Positions 1-8,585 of a DNA stretch of 64,000 nucleotides are shown here, piece after piece. Location of the stretch: the NCBI RefSeq assembly GCF_003353055.1, contig NZ_QKWJ01000020.1, forward strand, positions 1 to 64,000, written 5' to 3'. The notes below the pieces were generated by a model. That model worked only from the letters and a program-made list of their open reading frames with translations, did no database searches and was not told the origin of the DNA. This DNA comes from Cupriavidus lacunae (GTDB lineage: Bacteria; Pseudomonadota; Gammaproteobacteria; Burkholderiales; Burkholderiaceae). The first letter of the stretch is position 1; every line of letters starts with the position of its first letter. A program made the translations under genes and the position numbers.

Positions 1-122
1 ACAACGTGTCGATCACCGTCAAGCTGATCGCCCCGATCGCCATGGAAGAAGGCCTGCGCTTCGCTATCCGCGAAGGTGGCCGTACCGTCGGCGCCGGCGT
101 CGTGGCAAAGATCCTCGACTAA
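1..122 (+). CDS. tuf: Elongation factor Tu, C-terminal end (partial)
   Basis: The first 122 bases, read from base 3, encode the last 39 residues of EF-Tu, including the motif [20 protein letters not shown], and end at a TAA at 120-122. EF-Tu is the GTPase that brings aminoacyl-tRNA to the ribosome; this piece belongs to its third beta-barrel domain. The 5' part lies outside the window. It sits 77 bases upstream of rpsJ, the usual str/S10 order (fusA-tuf-rpsJ). Confidence 0.96.
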
Positions 123-199
123 GCACTTCCTGGGACATGCCCGCGAGCATGTCCCCATTCAACGGGCACGTTGCCCAATCGCTCTTTTAAGGAAATATC

Positions 200-508
200 A
201 TGCAGAACCAGAAGATCCGTATCCGCCTGAAGGCTTTCGACTACCGCCTGATCGACCAGTCGGCCGCCGAAATCGTGGATACCGCCAAGCGTACCGGCGC
301 GATCGTCAAGGGCCCGGTGCCCCTGCCGACCCGCATCCAGCGCTTCGACATCCTGCGTTCGCCGCACGTCAACAAGACCAGCCGCGATCAGTTCGAGATC
401 CGCACGCACCAGCGCCTGATGGACATCGTCGACCCGACCGACAAGACGGTTGACGCGCTGATGAAGCTCGACCTGCCGGCAGGCGTGGACGTCGAGATCA
501 AGGTGTAA
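200..508 (+). CDS. rpsJ: 30S ribosomal protein S10
   Basis: A 102-residue protein of the uS10 family (E. coli 103 residues), with the typical start [20 protein letters not shown] and the PLPT and [17 protein letters not shown] stretches. It is part of the 30S head and doubles as the antitermination factor NusE. An AAGGAA ribosome-binding site lies just before the ATG. In most proteobacteria rplC follows directly; here a strong terminator and about 3.2 kb of other DNA come between them. Confidence 0.98.
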   Translation: MQNQKIRIRLKAFDYRLIDQSAAEIVDTAKRTGAIVKGPVPLPTRIQRFDILRSPHVNKTSRDQFEIRTHQRLMDIVDPTDKTVDALMKLDLPAGVDVEIKV

Positions 509-543
509 ATATGCTTTGGGCCGCGTATGCGGCCTGCTGCAGC

Positions 544-578
544 AAAACGGCGAACCTCATGGTTCGCCGTTTTTGTTT
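544..578 (+). terminator. Rho-independent terminator after rpsJ
   Basis: A perfect 9-bp stem CGGCGAACC (548-556) / GGTTCGCCG (561-569) with a TCAT loop, preceded by AAAA and followed by TTTTTGTTTT. It should end the tuf-rpsJ transcript and so detaches rpsJ from the rest of the S10 operon. Confidence 0.9.
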
Positions 579-607
579 TCTGGCGGCGACTCGCGGGCCG
601 CTGGTTT

Positions 608-639
608 GCTCCCCTCTCCCGCCTGCGGGAGAGGGGAGC
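608..639. repeat. Perfect 15-bp palindromic repeat (REP-like)
   Basis: GCTCCCCTCTCCCGC at 608-622 and its exact reverse complement at 625-639, separated by CT. There is no T-tract, so it is not a classical terminator. Palindromes with a CTCTCCCGC/GCGGGAGAG core are widespread intergenic repeats in proteobacterial genomes (from memory). The rest of the 509-1023 gap, beyond this and the terminator at 544-578, shows no gene I can support; open frames there have no recognisable family or ribosome-binding site. Confidence 0.7.
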
Positions 640-1023
640 GTTCACCACCGGCGGCGCCTTGCATTCATCTCGGTGGTGCGCATGGCGCAACCACCTATCC
701 TTGGCCGCGCCGCCGCAGCGTCTGCTTCGGGGGCAGCTGCAGCATTGTCTCGCTCCTCGGGCGTGGCCGCGGCGCTGGCCGGCGTCCGCGGCACTGGTGC
801 CGGGGCGCCATGCACGCAGCATGGTCCATGGGGCAACTATAGCGGATCGGCCCCCCGGCCCAGGCGCCGGATTGACCGAAGCCACACTTTCCTGCCCTAA
901 TCGGATAGCCGCTGCACCCAGCGGCTAGTTTGCTGCGGTGCGCAGCCACCATGATAGAGGCCAGCACCGCAGCCCCCCGACACCAGGCAGTCAGCAAACT
1001 GAGAACGACAAGGAGCGCAGGCC

Positions 1024-2253
1024 ATGGGCCAGACCATCCAGATCCAGACCCCAGAAGGGAGTTTCAGCGGCTATCTCGCCACCCCGGCGGCAGGCAAGGG
1101 CCCGGGCATCGTGCTGTGCCAGGAGATCTTCGGCGTCAACGCGACCATGCGGCAGGTGGCCGATTACTACGCCGAGGAAGGCTATACGGTGCTGGTGCCC
1201 GACCTGTTCTGGCGCATCGCGCCCGGGATCGAGCTGACCGACCGTGGCGAGGACTTCCAGCGGGCGCTGGGCCTGTACCAGCAGTTCGATGAAGCCAGGG
1301 GCGTGCAGGATGTGGGCGCCGCGCTGGAGGCGCTGCGGGTGCGGCCGGAATGCGTCGGCCAGACCGGCGTGCTGGGCTTCTGCCTGGGCGGCAAGCTGGC
1401 CTACCTGGCGGCCTGCCGGCTGCCCGACGTGGCCTGCGCGGTGGCGTACTACGGCGTGGGCATCGAGCACGCGCTGGGCGAGGCCGCCAACGTGCGCGGC
1501 CGCCTGGTGCTGCATATCGCGGAGAAGGACGGGTTCTGCCCGCCGCAGGCCCAGGCCGCGATCCGCGAGGCGCTGGCCGGCCGGGACAATATCGAGGTGT
1601 ACGTCTACGCCGGCGTCGACCATGCCTTTGCGCGCTTGGGGGGTGAGCACTTCGACAAGCCCTCGGCGCTGATGGCGCACCAGCGCTCGATCGCCGCGCT
1701 GCGCGGCGAGATGGGCCCGCACTATGACTTCTCGGCGCTGTGGGACAAGCATTGCGAATATGAATTTGCCACCCGCGATGTCGACGCGACCATGGCCACG
1801 ATGGTGCCGCAGCCCTATGTGAACCATATCCCGACCATGACAGGCGGCGTCGGCCACGCGCAACTGCGGCGCTTCTACCAGCACCACTTCGTGCACAGCA
1901 ATCCGCCCGACACGACGCTGATCCCGCTTTCGCGCACCGTGGGCGCCACGCAGATCGTCGACGAGATGCTGTTCTGCTTCACCCATACCTGCGAGATCGA
2001 CTGGATGCTGCCCGGCGTGCCGCCCACCGGCCAGCGCGTGGAGATCCCGCTGATCGCCATCGTCAAGTTCCGCGGCGACAAGCTGTACCACGAGCATATC
2101 TACTGGGACCAGGCCAGCGTGCTGGTGCAGATCGGCAAGCTGGACCCGGCGGGTTTGCCGGTGGCGGGCGTGGAGACCGCGCGCAAGCTGCTGGACGAGA
2201 CCCTGCCGTCGAACACGCTGATGGCGCGCTGGCAGGAGAGCGAAGGCAAGTAG
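1024..2253 (+). CDS. Dienelactone hydrolase fused to an NTF2/SnoaL-like domain
   Basis: A 409-residue two-domain protein. Residues 1 to about 225 are a dienelactone hydrolase (carboxymethylenebutenolidase) alpha/beta-hydrolase with the family's catalytic set visible: Glu34 in QEIFG, the nucleophile Cys120 in GFCLGG, Asp169 in EKDG and His200 in GVDHAF. These match the Cys-Asp-His triad and accessory Glu of Pseudomonas DLH. Residues from about 240 look like an NTF2/SnoaL-like alpha+beta barrel (HEHIYWDQASVLVQIGKL), a known partner of DLH domains. DLH hydrolyses dienelactones in chloroaromatic and catechol breakdown; the substrate here is unknown. An AAGGAG site at about 1010 supports the ATG. 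It sits between rpsJ and rplC, followed by two broken genes. Confidence 0.9.
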   Translation: MGQTIQIQTPEGSFSGYLATPAAGKGPGIVLCQEIFGVNATMRQVADYYAEEGYTVLVPDLFWRIAPGIELTDRGEDFQRALGLYQQFDEARGVQDVGAALEALRVRPECVGQTGVLGFCLGGKLAYLAACRLPDVACAVAYYGVGIEHALGEAANVRGRLVLHIAEKDGFCPPQAQAAIREALAGRDNIEVYVYAGVDHAFARLGGEHFDKPSALMAHQRSIAALRGEMGPHYDFSALWDKHCEYEFATRDVDATMATMVPQPYVNHIPTMTGGVGHAQLRRFYQHHFVHSNPPDTTLIPLSRTVGATQIVDEMLFCFTHTCEIDWMLPGVPPTGQRVEIPLIAIVKFRGDKLYHEHIYWDQASVLVQIGKLDPAGLPVAGVETARKLLDETLPSNTLMARWQESEGK

Positions 2254-2337
2254 GCCGCGCCGCGGCATTGATCCGGAACGGGCCCGCAGAGGCCCGCCCG
2301 CAAGCATTGCCGGCTATGCCCGGCACAGGAGACCAGC

Positions 2338-2954
2338 ATGAAAGGACTGTAGGGCAAGGTGGTCATCGTCACCGGAGGCGCGACGCTGATCGGCGCCGGC
2401 GTGGCGCGGGCCTTTGTCGAGGCCGGCGCGCGCGTGGCGATCTTCGATATCGATGCCGCCAACGGCGAGCGCGTGGCCGCGCAACTGGGGGCGAACGCGC
2501 TCTTCATCGCCACCGACATCACCCGCGACGAGCAGGTTCGCGACGCCGTGGCGCAGGTGGAGCAGCGCTTTGGCGGTGTGGACTGCCTGGTCAACCTAGC
2601 CTGCACCTATCTCGATGATGGCTTCCGCTCGAACCGTGCCGACTGGCTGGCGGCGCTCGACGTCAACGTGGTGTCGGGCGTGATGCTGGCGCAGGCGGTG
2701 CATCCGCATATGCGGGCGCGCGGCGGCGGGGCCATCGTCAACTTCACCAGCATCTCGGCCAATGTGGCGCAGACCGGGCGCTGGCTCTACCCGGTGTCGA
2801 AAGCCGCCATCGCGCAGCTGACGCGCAGCATGGCGATGGACCTGGCGCCGGACCGCATTCGCGTGAATGCAGTGTCGCCGGGCTGGACCTGGTGCCGGCT
2901 GATGGATGAAGTCAGGGGCGGCAACCGCGCCCGCACCGACGCCGTGGCCGCGCC
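2338..2954 (+). pseudogene. Short-chain dehydrogenase/reductase, nonsense and 3'-deleted
   Basis: The natural ATG (2338) has an AGGAGA site in front of it, but codon 5 is TAG (2350-2352), giving M-K-G-L-stop-G-K-V-V-I-V-T-G-G. The rest is a normal SDR: the Rossmann motif VTGG, the catalytic Ser in NFTSISA and the YPVSK Tyr/Lys pair, then VNAVSPGW. Family similarity stops after about residue 205 (near 2953), where roughly the last 50-60 SDR residues (the VTG...VDGG region) are missing and the DNA runs straight into a flavin reductase gene in another frame. Restarting at GTG 2359 would lose the first beta strand and would not repair the 3' loss. The stop could also be a base error, but the deletion argues for a real pseudogene. 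Confidence 0.8.
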
Positions 2955-3449
2955 GACGCCACCCTCGCCACCTCCGTCCATGATCCGCGCGAGCTGCGCC
3001 GGGTTTGCGGCCGCTATGCCACCGGCGTGGCGGTCATCGGCACCTGCGGGGACCAGGGCCGCCCGGTCGGCCTGACGGTGAACTCCTTCGCCTCGCTGTC
3101 GCTGGCGCCGCCGCTGATCCTGTGGAGCCTGGCGCTGCATTCGCCGAATGCCGGGTTGTTCGCGCCCGGCGCGCATTTCGGCGTCAGCATCCTGCGCGCG
3201 GGGTATGGCGAACTGGCGCGCCGCTTCGCCACGCCGGCGGCCGACAAGTTCGCCGGTGTCGCTCACCGGCGTTGCGAGCGCGGCGTGCCCTACATGGACG
3301 CGGCGCTGGCGACGCTGGCCTTCAGCGTGGAACGTGCTGATCCGGTTGGCGATCACCTGCTGATTGTTGGCGCGGTCGAGGGGTTCGAGGCGGGGGAGGG
3401 CGAACCGCTGGTATTCTTTGGCGGCGATTTCGTGCGCATCGCCGCCTGA
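2955..3449 (+). pseudogene. Flavin reductase-like protein, 5'-truncated
   Basis: The frame read from 2955 to the TGA at 3447-3449 is a DIM6/NtaB-type flavin reductase: the start HDPRELRRVCGRYATGV, the strongly conserved TVNSFASLSLAPPLILWSL, and a C-terminal DHLLIVGAVEG. These proteins reduce FMN or FAD with NAD(P)H for partner monooxygenases. Upstream in this frame there is a TGA at 2907 and no ATG, GTG or TTG before a GTG at 3027, which would cut off the first 24 or so conserved residues. The gene therefore seems to have lost its start in the same deletion that removed the SDR 3' end. A shortened product from GTG 3027 (140 residues) cannot be excluded. Confidence 0.7.
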
Positions 3450-3580
3450 GCAAGCGTCATTTGTGTGTTGTACGCCGCTTCGTTTCGCTGCCGTCGTCTC
3501 CGCGCCACACCCCAAGCCACGCAAGCGCCACTACCGCGGCCTCCCTGCCTACAACATTGCAGGGAAATCCGCAATTCATA

Positions 3581-3609
3581 TTGCCCTTCCCAAGCTGCTG
3601 CGATATAGT
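3581..3609 (+). promoter_or_regulatory. Sigma-70 promoter of the rplC operon
   Basis: TTGCCC (3581-3586) and TATAGT (3604-3609) are separated by exactly 17 bases, matching the consensus at 4/6 and 5/6 positions. The start would fall at about 3616, leaving a leader of about 130 nt before rplC. This promoter would replace the S10 promoter lost by the interruption upstream. Confidence 0.65.
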
Positions 3610-3615
3610 GTAAGG

Positions 3616-3660
3616 CTACCCGTTTCCTCGGGTAGTGGGCTGGCCATTTTGGCCGTGCGC
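3616..3660 (+). promoter_or_regulatory. Structured leader of the rplC mRNA
   Basis: Two adjacent hairpins follow the predicted start: CTACCCG (3616-3622) / CGGGTAG (3629-3635), and GGCCA (3642-3646) / TGGCC (3650-3654). In E. coli the S10 leader is the target of L4 feedback. Whether these hairpins serve that role is inference. The remaining part of the 3450-3746 gap shows no gene. Confidence 0.35.
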
Positions 3661-3746
3661 AGTCTTCTTTAGCGCAGGTCCACAGCAAACACAGTTTTCG
3701 TGTATCAATCAGCCCCGGCCAATCGCAGCTGGGAATGGAGCAAACC

Positions 3747-4397
3747 ATGAGCCTTGGCCTTGTAGGTCGCAAGGTTGGCATGACCCGTATTTTCACGGAC
3801 GACGGTGATTCGATTCCCGTTACCGTGGTCGAGGTCGGCGACAACCGCGTGACGCAAATCAAGACGGACGAGACCGACGGTTACACCGCCGTTCAAGTCA
3901 CCTTCGGCGCACGACGCGCAAGCCGCGTTACCAAGCCGCTGGCGGGTCACCTCGCCAAAGCCGGCGTGGAAGCCGGCGAAATCATCCGCGAATTCCGTAT
4001 CGATGCAGCCAAGGCTGCCGAACTGCAAGCTGGCGGTTCGCTGTCGGTCGACCTGTTCGAAGTCGGTCAGAAGATCGACGTGCAGGGCGTGAGCATCGGT
4101 AAGGGCTACGCCGGTACCATCAAGCGCTATCACTTCGCCTCCGGCCGTGCCAGCCACGGTAACTCGCGCTCGCACAACGTGCCGGGCTCGATCGGTATGG
4201 CGCAGGATCCGGGCCGTGTGTTCCCGGGCAAGCGCATGACCGGTCACCTGGGCGATGTCACCCGCACCGTGCAGAACCTGGAGATCGCCAAGATCGACGC
4301 AGAGCGCAAGCTGCTGCTGGTCAAGGGCGCCATCCCCGGCTCCAAGGGCGGCAAGGTCATCGTCACCCCGGCCGTCAAGGCCAAAGCCAAAGCTTAA
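3747..4397 (+). CDS. rplC: 50S ribosomal protein L3
   Basis: uL3, 216 residues from [16 protein letters not shown]. Its long extension with [13 protein letters not shown] and [13 protein letters not shown] reaches toward the peptidyl-transferase centre; the Gln of AQDPG corresponds to the residue methylated by PrmB in E. coli. The upstream in-frame ATG at 3735 is passed over because a GGAG site lies between it and the ATG at 3747. First gene of the resumed S10 operon. Confidence 0.98.
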   Translation: MSLGLVGRKVGMTRIFTDDGDSIPVTVVEVGDNRVTQIKTDETDGYTAVQVTFGARRASRVTKPLAGHLAKAGVEAGEIIREFRIDAAKAAELQAGGSLSVDLFEVGQKIDVQGVSIGKGYAGTIKRYHFASGRASHGNSRSHNVPGSIGMAQDPGRVFPGKRMTGHLGDVTRTVQNLEIAKIDAERKLLLVKGAIPGSKGGKVIVTPAVKAKAKA

Positions 4398-4409
4398 GGA
4401 GCGCATGTA

Positions 4410-5030
4410 ATGGAACTCAAGCTCCTCCAGGACAATGGCCAGATCGGCGCAGGCGTTGACGCTTCGCCTGAAGTCTTCGGCCGTGACTACAACGAAGCCC
4501 TCGTTCACCAGATCGTCGTCGCTTACCAGGCCAACGCTCGCAGCGGTAACCGTAAGCAGAAGGATCGTGAAGAGGTCAAGCACACGACCAAGAAGCCGTG
4601 GCGCCAGAAGGGTACGGGTCGCGCCCGTGCCGGTATGTCCTCGTCGCCGCTGTGGCGCGGGGGTGGCCGTATCTTCCCGAATTCGCCGGAAGAGAACTTC
4701 ACCCAGAAGGTCAACAAGAAGATGTTCCGTGCCGGCATGCGCTCGATTTACTCGCAGCTCGCACGTGAAGGCCGTATCAACGTGGTGGACGGTTTCACTG
4801 TCGACGCGCCCAAGACCAAGCTCTTGGCCGACAAGTTCAAGGCCATGGGCCTGGACTCGGTGCTGATCATCACCGACAGCCTCGACGAAAACCTCTACCT
4901 GGCTTCGCGCAACCTGCCGCACGTGGCAGTCGTGGAGCCGCGCCAGGCTGATCCGCTGTCGCTCGTGCACTACAAGAAGGTGCTGGTGACCAAGGCAGCC
5001 GTCGCGCAGATCGAGGAGTTGCTGAAATGA
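4410..5030 (+). CDS. rplD: 50S ribosomal protein L4
   Basis: uL4, 206 residues. The basic loop with [20 protein letters not shown] lines the peptide exit tunnel, where changes are known to affect macrolide sensitivity. L4 is also the autogenous repressor of the S10 operon in E. coli. It overlaps rplW by 4 bases (ATGA), so the two are translationally coupled. Confidence 0.98.
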
Positions 5031-5341
5031 CGCAAGTAGCCAAGAACGATCATCGTTTGATGCAGGTGCTGCTCGCGCCGGTGGTTTCCGAAAAGGCAAC
5101 CCTGGTCGCCGACAAGAACGAACAAGTCGTGTTCGAAGTGGCCCGCGATGCCAACAAGGCAGAAGTGAAGGCCGCCGTCGAGCTGCTGTTCAAGGTCGAG
5201 GTGCAGTCCGTTCAGATCCTGAACCAGAAGGGCAAGCAGAAGCGTTTTGGCCGTTTCATGGGGCGTCGCAACCACGTGAAGAAGGCCTACGTTTCGCTGA
5301 AGCCGGGTCAGGAAATCAATTTTGAAGCGGAGGCCAAGTAA
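5027..5341 (+). CDS. rplW: 50S ribosomal protein L23
   Basis: uL23, 104 residues, with [16 protein letters not shown] and the C-terminal GQEINF. It sits at the exit of the peptide tunnel and forms the docking site for trigger factor and SRP. The ATG overlaps the rplD stop; rplB follows after 2 bases. Confidence 0.98.
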
Positions 5342-5343
5342 TC

Positions 5344-6174
5344 ATGGCACTCGTCAAGACCAAGCCGACTTCCCCGGGTCGTCGCTCGATGGTGAAGGTG
5401 GTCAACAAGGACCTTCACAAGGGCGCCCCGCACGCTCCGCTGCTGGAAAAGCAATTCCAGAAGTCGGGCCGTAACAACAATGGTCATATCACCACCCGCC
5501 ACAAGGGCGGTGGTCATAAGCACCACTACCGCGTGGTCGACTTCAAGCGCAACGACAAGGACGGCATCCCCGCCAAGGTCGAGCGCCTGGAATACGATCC
5601 GAACCGCAGCGCAAACATCGCGCTGGTGCTGTTCGCCGACGGCGAGCGCCGCTACATCATCGCCACCAAGGGGATGGTTGCCGGCCAGCCGCTGATGAAC
5701 GGCTCGGAAGCGCCGATCAAGGCCGGTAACAACCTGCCGATCCGCAACATTCCGGTCGGTACCACGATCAACAACGTGGAAATGCTGCCGGGCAAGGGTT
5801 CGCAGATCGCACGTGCCGCTGGCGGTTCCGCCGTGCTGCTGGCTCGTGAAGGCCTGTACGCCCAGGTTCGCCTGCGCTCCGGTGAAGTGCGCCGCGTGCA
5901 CATCGAGTGCCGCGCCACCATCGGTGAAGTGGGCAACGAAGAGCACAGCCTGCGCGTCATCGGCAAGGCCGGTGCGACCCGCTGGCGCGGTATCCGCCCG
6001 ACGGTCCGTGGTGTCGTGATGAACCCGGTCGACCACCCGCACGGTGGTGGTGAAGGCAAGACCGCTGCTGGTCGCGATCCGGTTTCGCCGTGGGGTACCC
6101 CGGCCAAGGGTTACCGTACCCGCAGCAACAAGCGCACGGACAGCATGATCGTCCAGAAGCGCCACAAGCGTTAA
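5344..6174 (+). CDS. rplB: 50S ribosomal protein L2
   Basis: uL2, 276 residues. The signature [10 protein letters not shown] is present near residue 225-235 and holds the conserved His important for peptidyl transfer and subunit joining. The N-terminal part is rich in Lys and His ([17 protein letters not shown] stretch), as usual. Tight operon spacing on both sides. Confidence 0.99.
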   Translation: MALVKTKPTSPGRRSMVKVVNKDLHKGAPHAPLLEKQFQKSGRNNNGHITTRHKGGGHKHHYRVVDFKRNDKDGIPAKVERLEYDPNRSANIALVLFADGERRYIIATKGMVAGQPLMNGSEAPIKAGNNLPIRNIPVGTTINNVEMLPGKGSQIARAAGGSAVLLAREGLYAQVRLRSGEVRRVHIECRATIGEVGNEEHSLRVIGKAGATRWRGIRPTVRGVVMNPVDHPHGGGEGKTAAGRDPVSPWGTPAKGYRTRSNKRTDSMIVQKRHKR

Positions 6175-6196
6175 TCGGTAGGTAGGAGCTAAAGAT

Positions 6197-6472
6197 ATGA
6201 CTCGTTCCGCTAAAAAGGGTCCGTTCTGCGACGCCCACCTGCTGAAGAAGGTGGAAGTTGCAACGAGCGGCAAGGACAAGAAGCCCATCAAGACATGGTC
6301 GCGCCGCTCGACCATTCTGCCGGAGTTCATTGGCCTGACGATCGCCGTCCACAACGGCCGTCAACACGTGCCGGTGTACGTTACGGAAAACATGGTTGGC
6401 CACAAGCTCGGCGAATTTGCGATGACCCGCACGTTCAAGGGCCACGCGGCTGACAAGAAAGCGAAGAGGTAA
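6197..6472 (+). CDS. rpsS: 30S ribosomal protein S19
   Basis: uS19, 91 residues: [19 protein letters not shown], then [20 protein letters not shown] and [17 protein letters not shown]. It binds 16S rRNA in the head with S13. An AGGAGCT site precedes the ATG. Confidence 0.98.
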   Translation: MTRSAKKGPFCDAHLLKKVEVATSGKDKKPIKTWSRRSTILPEFIGLTIAVHNGRQHVPVYVTENMVGHKLGEFAMTRTFKGHAADKKAKR

Positions 6473-6481
6473 GGTGCCATC

Positions 6482-6811
6482 ATGGAAGTGAAAGCGATTC
6501 ATCGCGGTGCCCGCATCTCCGCCCAGAAGACGCGCCTGGTCGCTGACCAGATCCGTGGTCTGCCGATCGAGCGCGCGCTCAACGTCCTGACGTTCAGCCC
6601 GAAAAAGGCTGCCGGGATCGTGAAGAAGGTGGTCGAATCGGCCATCGCCAACGCTGAGCACAACGAAGGTGCCGACATCGACGAACTCAAGGTCAAATCG
6701 ATCTTCGTCGACAAGGCAACCTCGCTCAAGCGCTTCACGGCACGGGCAAAGGGCCGCGGCAACCGCATCGAGAAACAAACCTGTCACATCACTGTGACGC
6801 TCGGCAACTAA
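6482..6811 (+). CDS. rplV: 50S ribosomal protein L22
   Basis: uL22, 109 residues. The C-terminal beta hairpin ([23 protein letters not shown]) reaches into the exit tunnel and is a known site of macrolide-resistance changes; no insertion or deletion is apparent here. It starts 9 bases after rpsS. Confidence 0.98.
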   Translation: MEVKAIHRGARISAQKTRLVADQIRGLPIERALNVLTFSPKKAAGIVKKVVESAIANAEHNEGADIDELKVKSIFVDKATSLKRFTARAKGRGNRIEKQTCHITVTLGN

Positions 6812-6820
6812 GGAGTCACG

Positions 6821-7624
6821 ATGGGACAGAAGATTCATCCGACTGGCTTCCGCCTGGCTGTCAGCCGTAACTGGGCTTCGCGCTGGTACGCCAGCAACAC
6901 GAAGTTCGCCGGCATGCTGAAGGAAGACATCGAAGTTCGCGACTTCCTGAAGAAGAAGCTCAAGAACGCATCGGTTGGCCGCGTCGTGATCGAGCGCCCC
7001 GCCCGCAATGCACGCATCACCATTTACAGCTCGCGTCCGGGCGTGGTGATCGGCAAGAAGGGTGAGGACATCGAACTGCTCAAGGCTGAACTGCAGCGTC
7101 GCATGGGCGTGCCCGTGCACGTGAACATCGAGGAAATCCGCAAGCCGGAAACCGATGCTCAGCTGATCGCCGATTCGATCACCCAGCAGCTCGAACGCCG
7201 CATCATGTTCCGCCGCGCCATGAAGCGCGCCATGCAGAACGCGATGCGCCTGGGCGCCCAGGGTATCAAGATCATGAGCGCCGGTCGTCTGAACGGTATC
7301 GAAATCGCACGTACCGAGTGGTACCGCGAAGGCCGTGTGCCCCTGCACACCCTGCGCGCCGACATCGACTACGGCTTCTCCGAAGCAGAAACCACCTACG
7401 GCATCATCGGTGTCAAGGTGTGGGTCTACAAGGGTGATCACCTCGGCCGCAACGACGCGCCGGTGGTGGAAGAGCCGCAGGACGACCGTCGTCGTCGCCC
7501 GGGTCGTCCGGAAGGCCGCCGCCGTGAAGGCGAAGGCCGTCCGGGTGGCAACCGTCGCGGTGGCGCCGGTGCAGGTGCCGGTCGCCGCGCTGCGCCTGGC
7601 GCAGATGCGAAGAGTGGAGAATAA
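6821..7624 (+). CDS. rpsC: 30S ribosomal protein S3, with RG-rich tail
   Basis: uS3, 267 residues. The N-terminal half has [12 protein letters not shown] and the KH domain motif [13 protein letters not shown]. The C-terminal domain ends normally at about residue 210 ([10 protein letters not shown]) and is followed by about 55 residues of Arg/Gly/Pro/Ala-rich low-complexity sequence, longer than E. coli S3 (233 residues). Such tails are common in betaproteobacteria. S3 lines the mRNA entry channel. Confidence 0.98.
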   Translation: MGQKIHPTGFRLAVSRNWASRWYASNTKFAGMLKEDIEVRDFLKKKLKNASVGRVVIERPARNARITIYSSRPGVVIGKKGEDIELLKAELQRRMGVPVHVNIEEIRKPETDAQLIADSITQQLERRIMFRRAMKRAMQNAMRLGAQGIKIMSAGRLNGIEIARTEWYREGRVPLHTLRADIDYGFSEAETTYGIIGVKVWVYKGDHLGRNDAPVVEEPQDDRRRRPGRPEGRRREGEGRPGGNRRGGAGAGAGRRAAPGADAKSGE

Positions 7625-7626
7625 CG

Positions 7627-8043
7627 ATGCTGCAACCTAAGCGCAGAAAATACCGCAAGGAGCAGAAAGGCCGCAACACGGGTAAGGCTACCCGTGGTAA
7701 CGCCGTGTCTTTCGGCGAATTCGGCCTGAAGGCCATGGGCCGTGGCCGCCTGACGGCTCGTCAGATCGAGTCGGCACGTCGTGCGATGACCCGCCACATC
7801 AAGCGTGGCGGCCGCATCTGGATCCGGATTTTCCCGGACAAGCCGATCTCGAAGAAGCCTGCCGAAGTCCGTATGGGTAACGGCAAGGGCAATCCGGAGT
7901 ACTACGTGGCTGAAATCCAGCCGGGCAAGATGCTGTACGAAATGGATGGCGTGAGCGAAGACCTGGCACGTGAGGCGTTCCGCCTCGCGGCCGCCAAGCT
8001 GCCGATCGCCACCAATTTCGTGGTGCGCCAGGTCGGGACGTAA
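7627..8043 (+). CDS. rplP: 50S ribosomal protein L16
   Basis: uL16, 138 residues, starting [17 protein letters not shown] and with [22 protein letters not shown] and [20 protein letters not shown]. The Arg in the latter region corresponds to the residue hydroxylated by RoxA in E. coli (family knowledge). It binds near the A-site tRNA. Spaced 2 bases from rpsC. Confidence 0.98.
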   Translation: MLQPKRRKYRKEQKGRNTGKATRGNAVSFGEFGLKAMGRGRLTARQIESARRAMTRHIKRGGRIWIRIFPDKPISKKPAEVRMGNGKGNPEYYVAEIQPGKMLYEMDGVSEDLAREAFRLAAAKLPIATNFVVRQVGT

Positions 8044-8054
8044 GGAGAGCAGGG

Positions 8055-8249
8055 ATGAAAGCATCCGAACTTCGCGGCAAGGACGCCGCCGGGCTGAACC
8101 AGGAGCTCTCCGAGCTGCTGAAGGCCCAATTTAGCCTGCGCATGCAAAAGGCGACCCAACAGCTGCAGAACACCAGCCAGCTGAAGAAGGTTCGCAAGGA
8201 CATCGCGCGTGTGCAAACCGTGCTGACTCAAAAGGCAAACGCGAAATGA
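8055..8249 (+). CDS. rpmC: 50S ribosomal protein L29
   Basis: uL29, 64 residues: [31 protein letters not shown], a helical hairpin protein at the tunnel exit next to L23. Its stop overlaps the rpsQ start by 4 bases. Confidence 0.97.
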   Translation: MKASELRGKDAAGLNQELSELLKAQFSLRMQKATQQLQNTSQLKKVRKDIARVQTVLTQKANAK

Positions 8250-8524
8250 CTGAAGCTGCACAAACGGAAAAGTCGCTTCGCCGCACCCTGGTCGGCCGTG
8301 TCGTGAGCGACAAGATGGACAAGACCGTTACGGTCTTGGTGGAAAACCGCGTCAAGCATCCTCTGTACGGCAAGTACGTGCTGCGTTCGAAGAAGTACCA
8401 CGCACACGACGAAGCCAACCAGTACAAGGAAGGCGACAAGGTCGAGATCCAGGAAGGCCGTCCGCTGTCGCGGACCAAGTCCTGGGTGGTTTCCCGGCTG
8501 GTAGAGGCTGCACGCGTCATCTAA
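8246..8524 (+). CDS. rpsQ: 30S ribosomal protein S17
   Basis: uS17, 92 residues, an OB-fold primary 16S-binding protein: [23 protein letters not shown], then KYHAHDE and [10 protein letters not shown]. Overlaps rpmC. Its stop codon lies inside a small inverted repeat, and the next gene starts only 279 bases later, so the transcription unit is probably punctuated here. Confidence 0.98.
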   Translation: MTEAAQTEKSLRRTLVGRVVSDKMDKTVTVLVENRVKHPLYGKYVLRSKKYHAHDEANQYKEGDKVEIQEGRPLSRTKSWVVSRLVEAARVI

Positions 8525-8540
8525 GAACAACACGTTCTTA
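8522..8540 (+). terminator. Stem-loop at the end of rpsQ
   Basis: TAAGAAC (8522-8528) and GTTCTTA (8534-8540) form a perfect 7-bp stem with an AACAC loop that includes the rpsQ stop codon. No T-tract follows, so this is a processing, pausing or weak terminator element at best. Confidence 0.4.
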
Positions 8541-8547
8541 GCTTGAC

Positions 8548-8585
8548 TTGCAAGTCCAGGATTATGTAGCTATAATCCTGGACTT
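8548..8585 (+). promoter_or_regulatory. Promoter overlapped by a 14-bp palindrome, upstream of rplN
   Basis: A consensus TATAAT (8571-8576) lies 17 bases after TTGCAA (8548-8553). The same DNA is a perfect inverted repeat: AAGTCCAGGATTAT (8552-8565) and ATAATCCTGGACTT (8572-8585) with a 6-base centre. The right arm contains most of the -10 box, so the palindrome could be an operator or a DNA cruciform; as RNA it lacks a T-tract. Downstream lies a leader of about 215 nt with further weak stem-loops before the rplN start at 8804. Confidence 0.6.

Noticed and set aside
388..1000. Several 100-165 codon frames on both strands in the rpsJ-DLH gap
   Set aside because: Arg/Ala/Pro-rich translations spanning the terminator and palindrome, without ribosome-binding sites or families.
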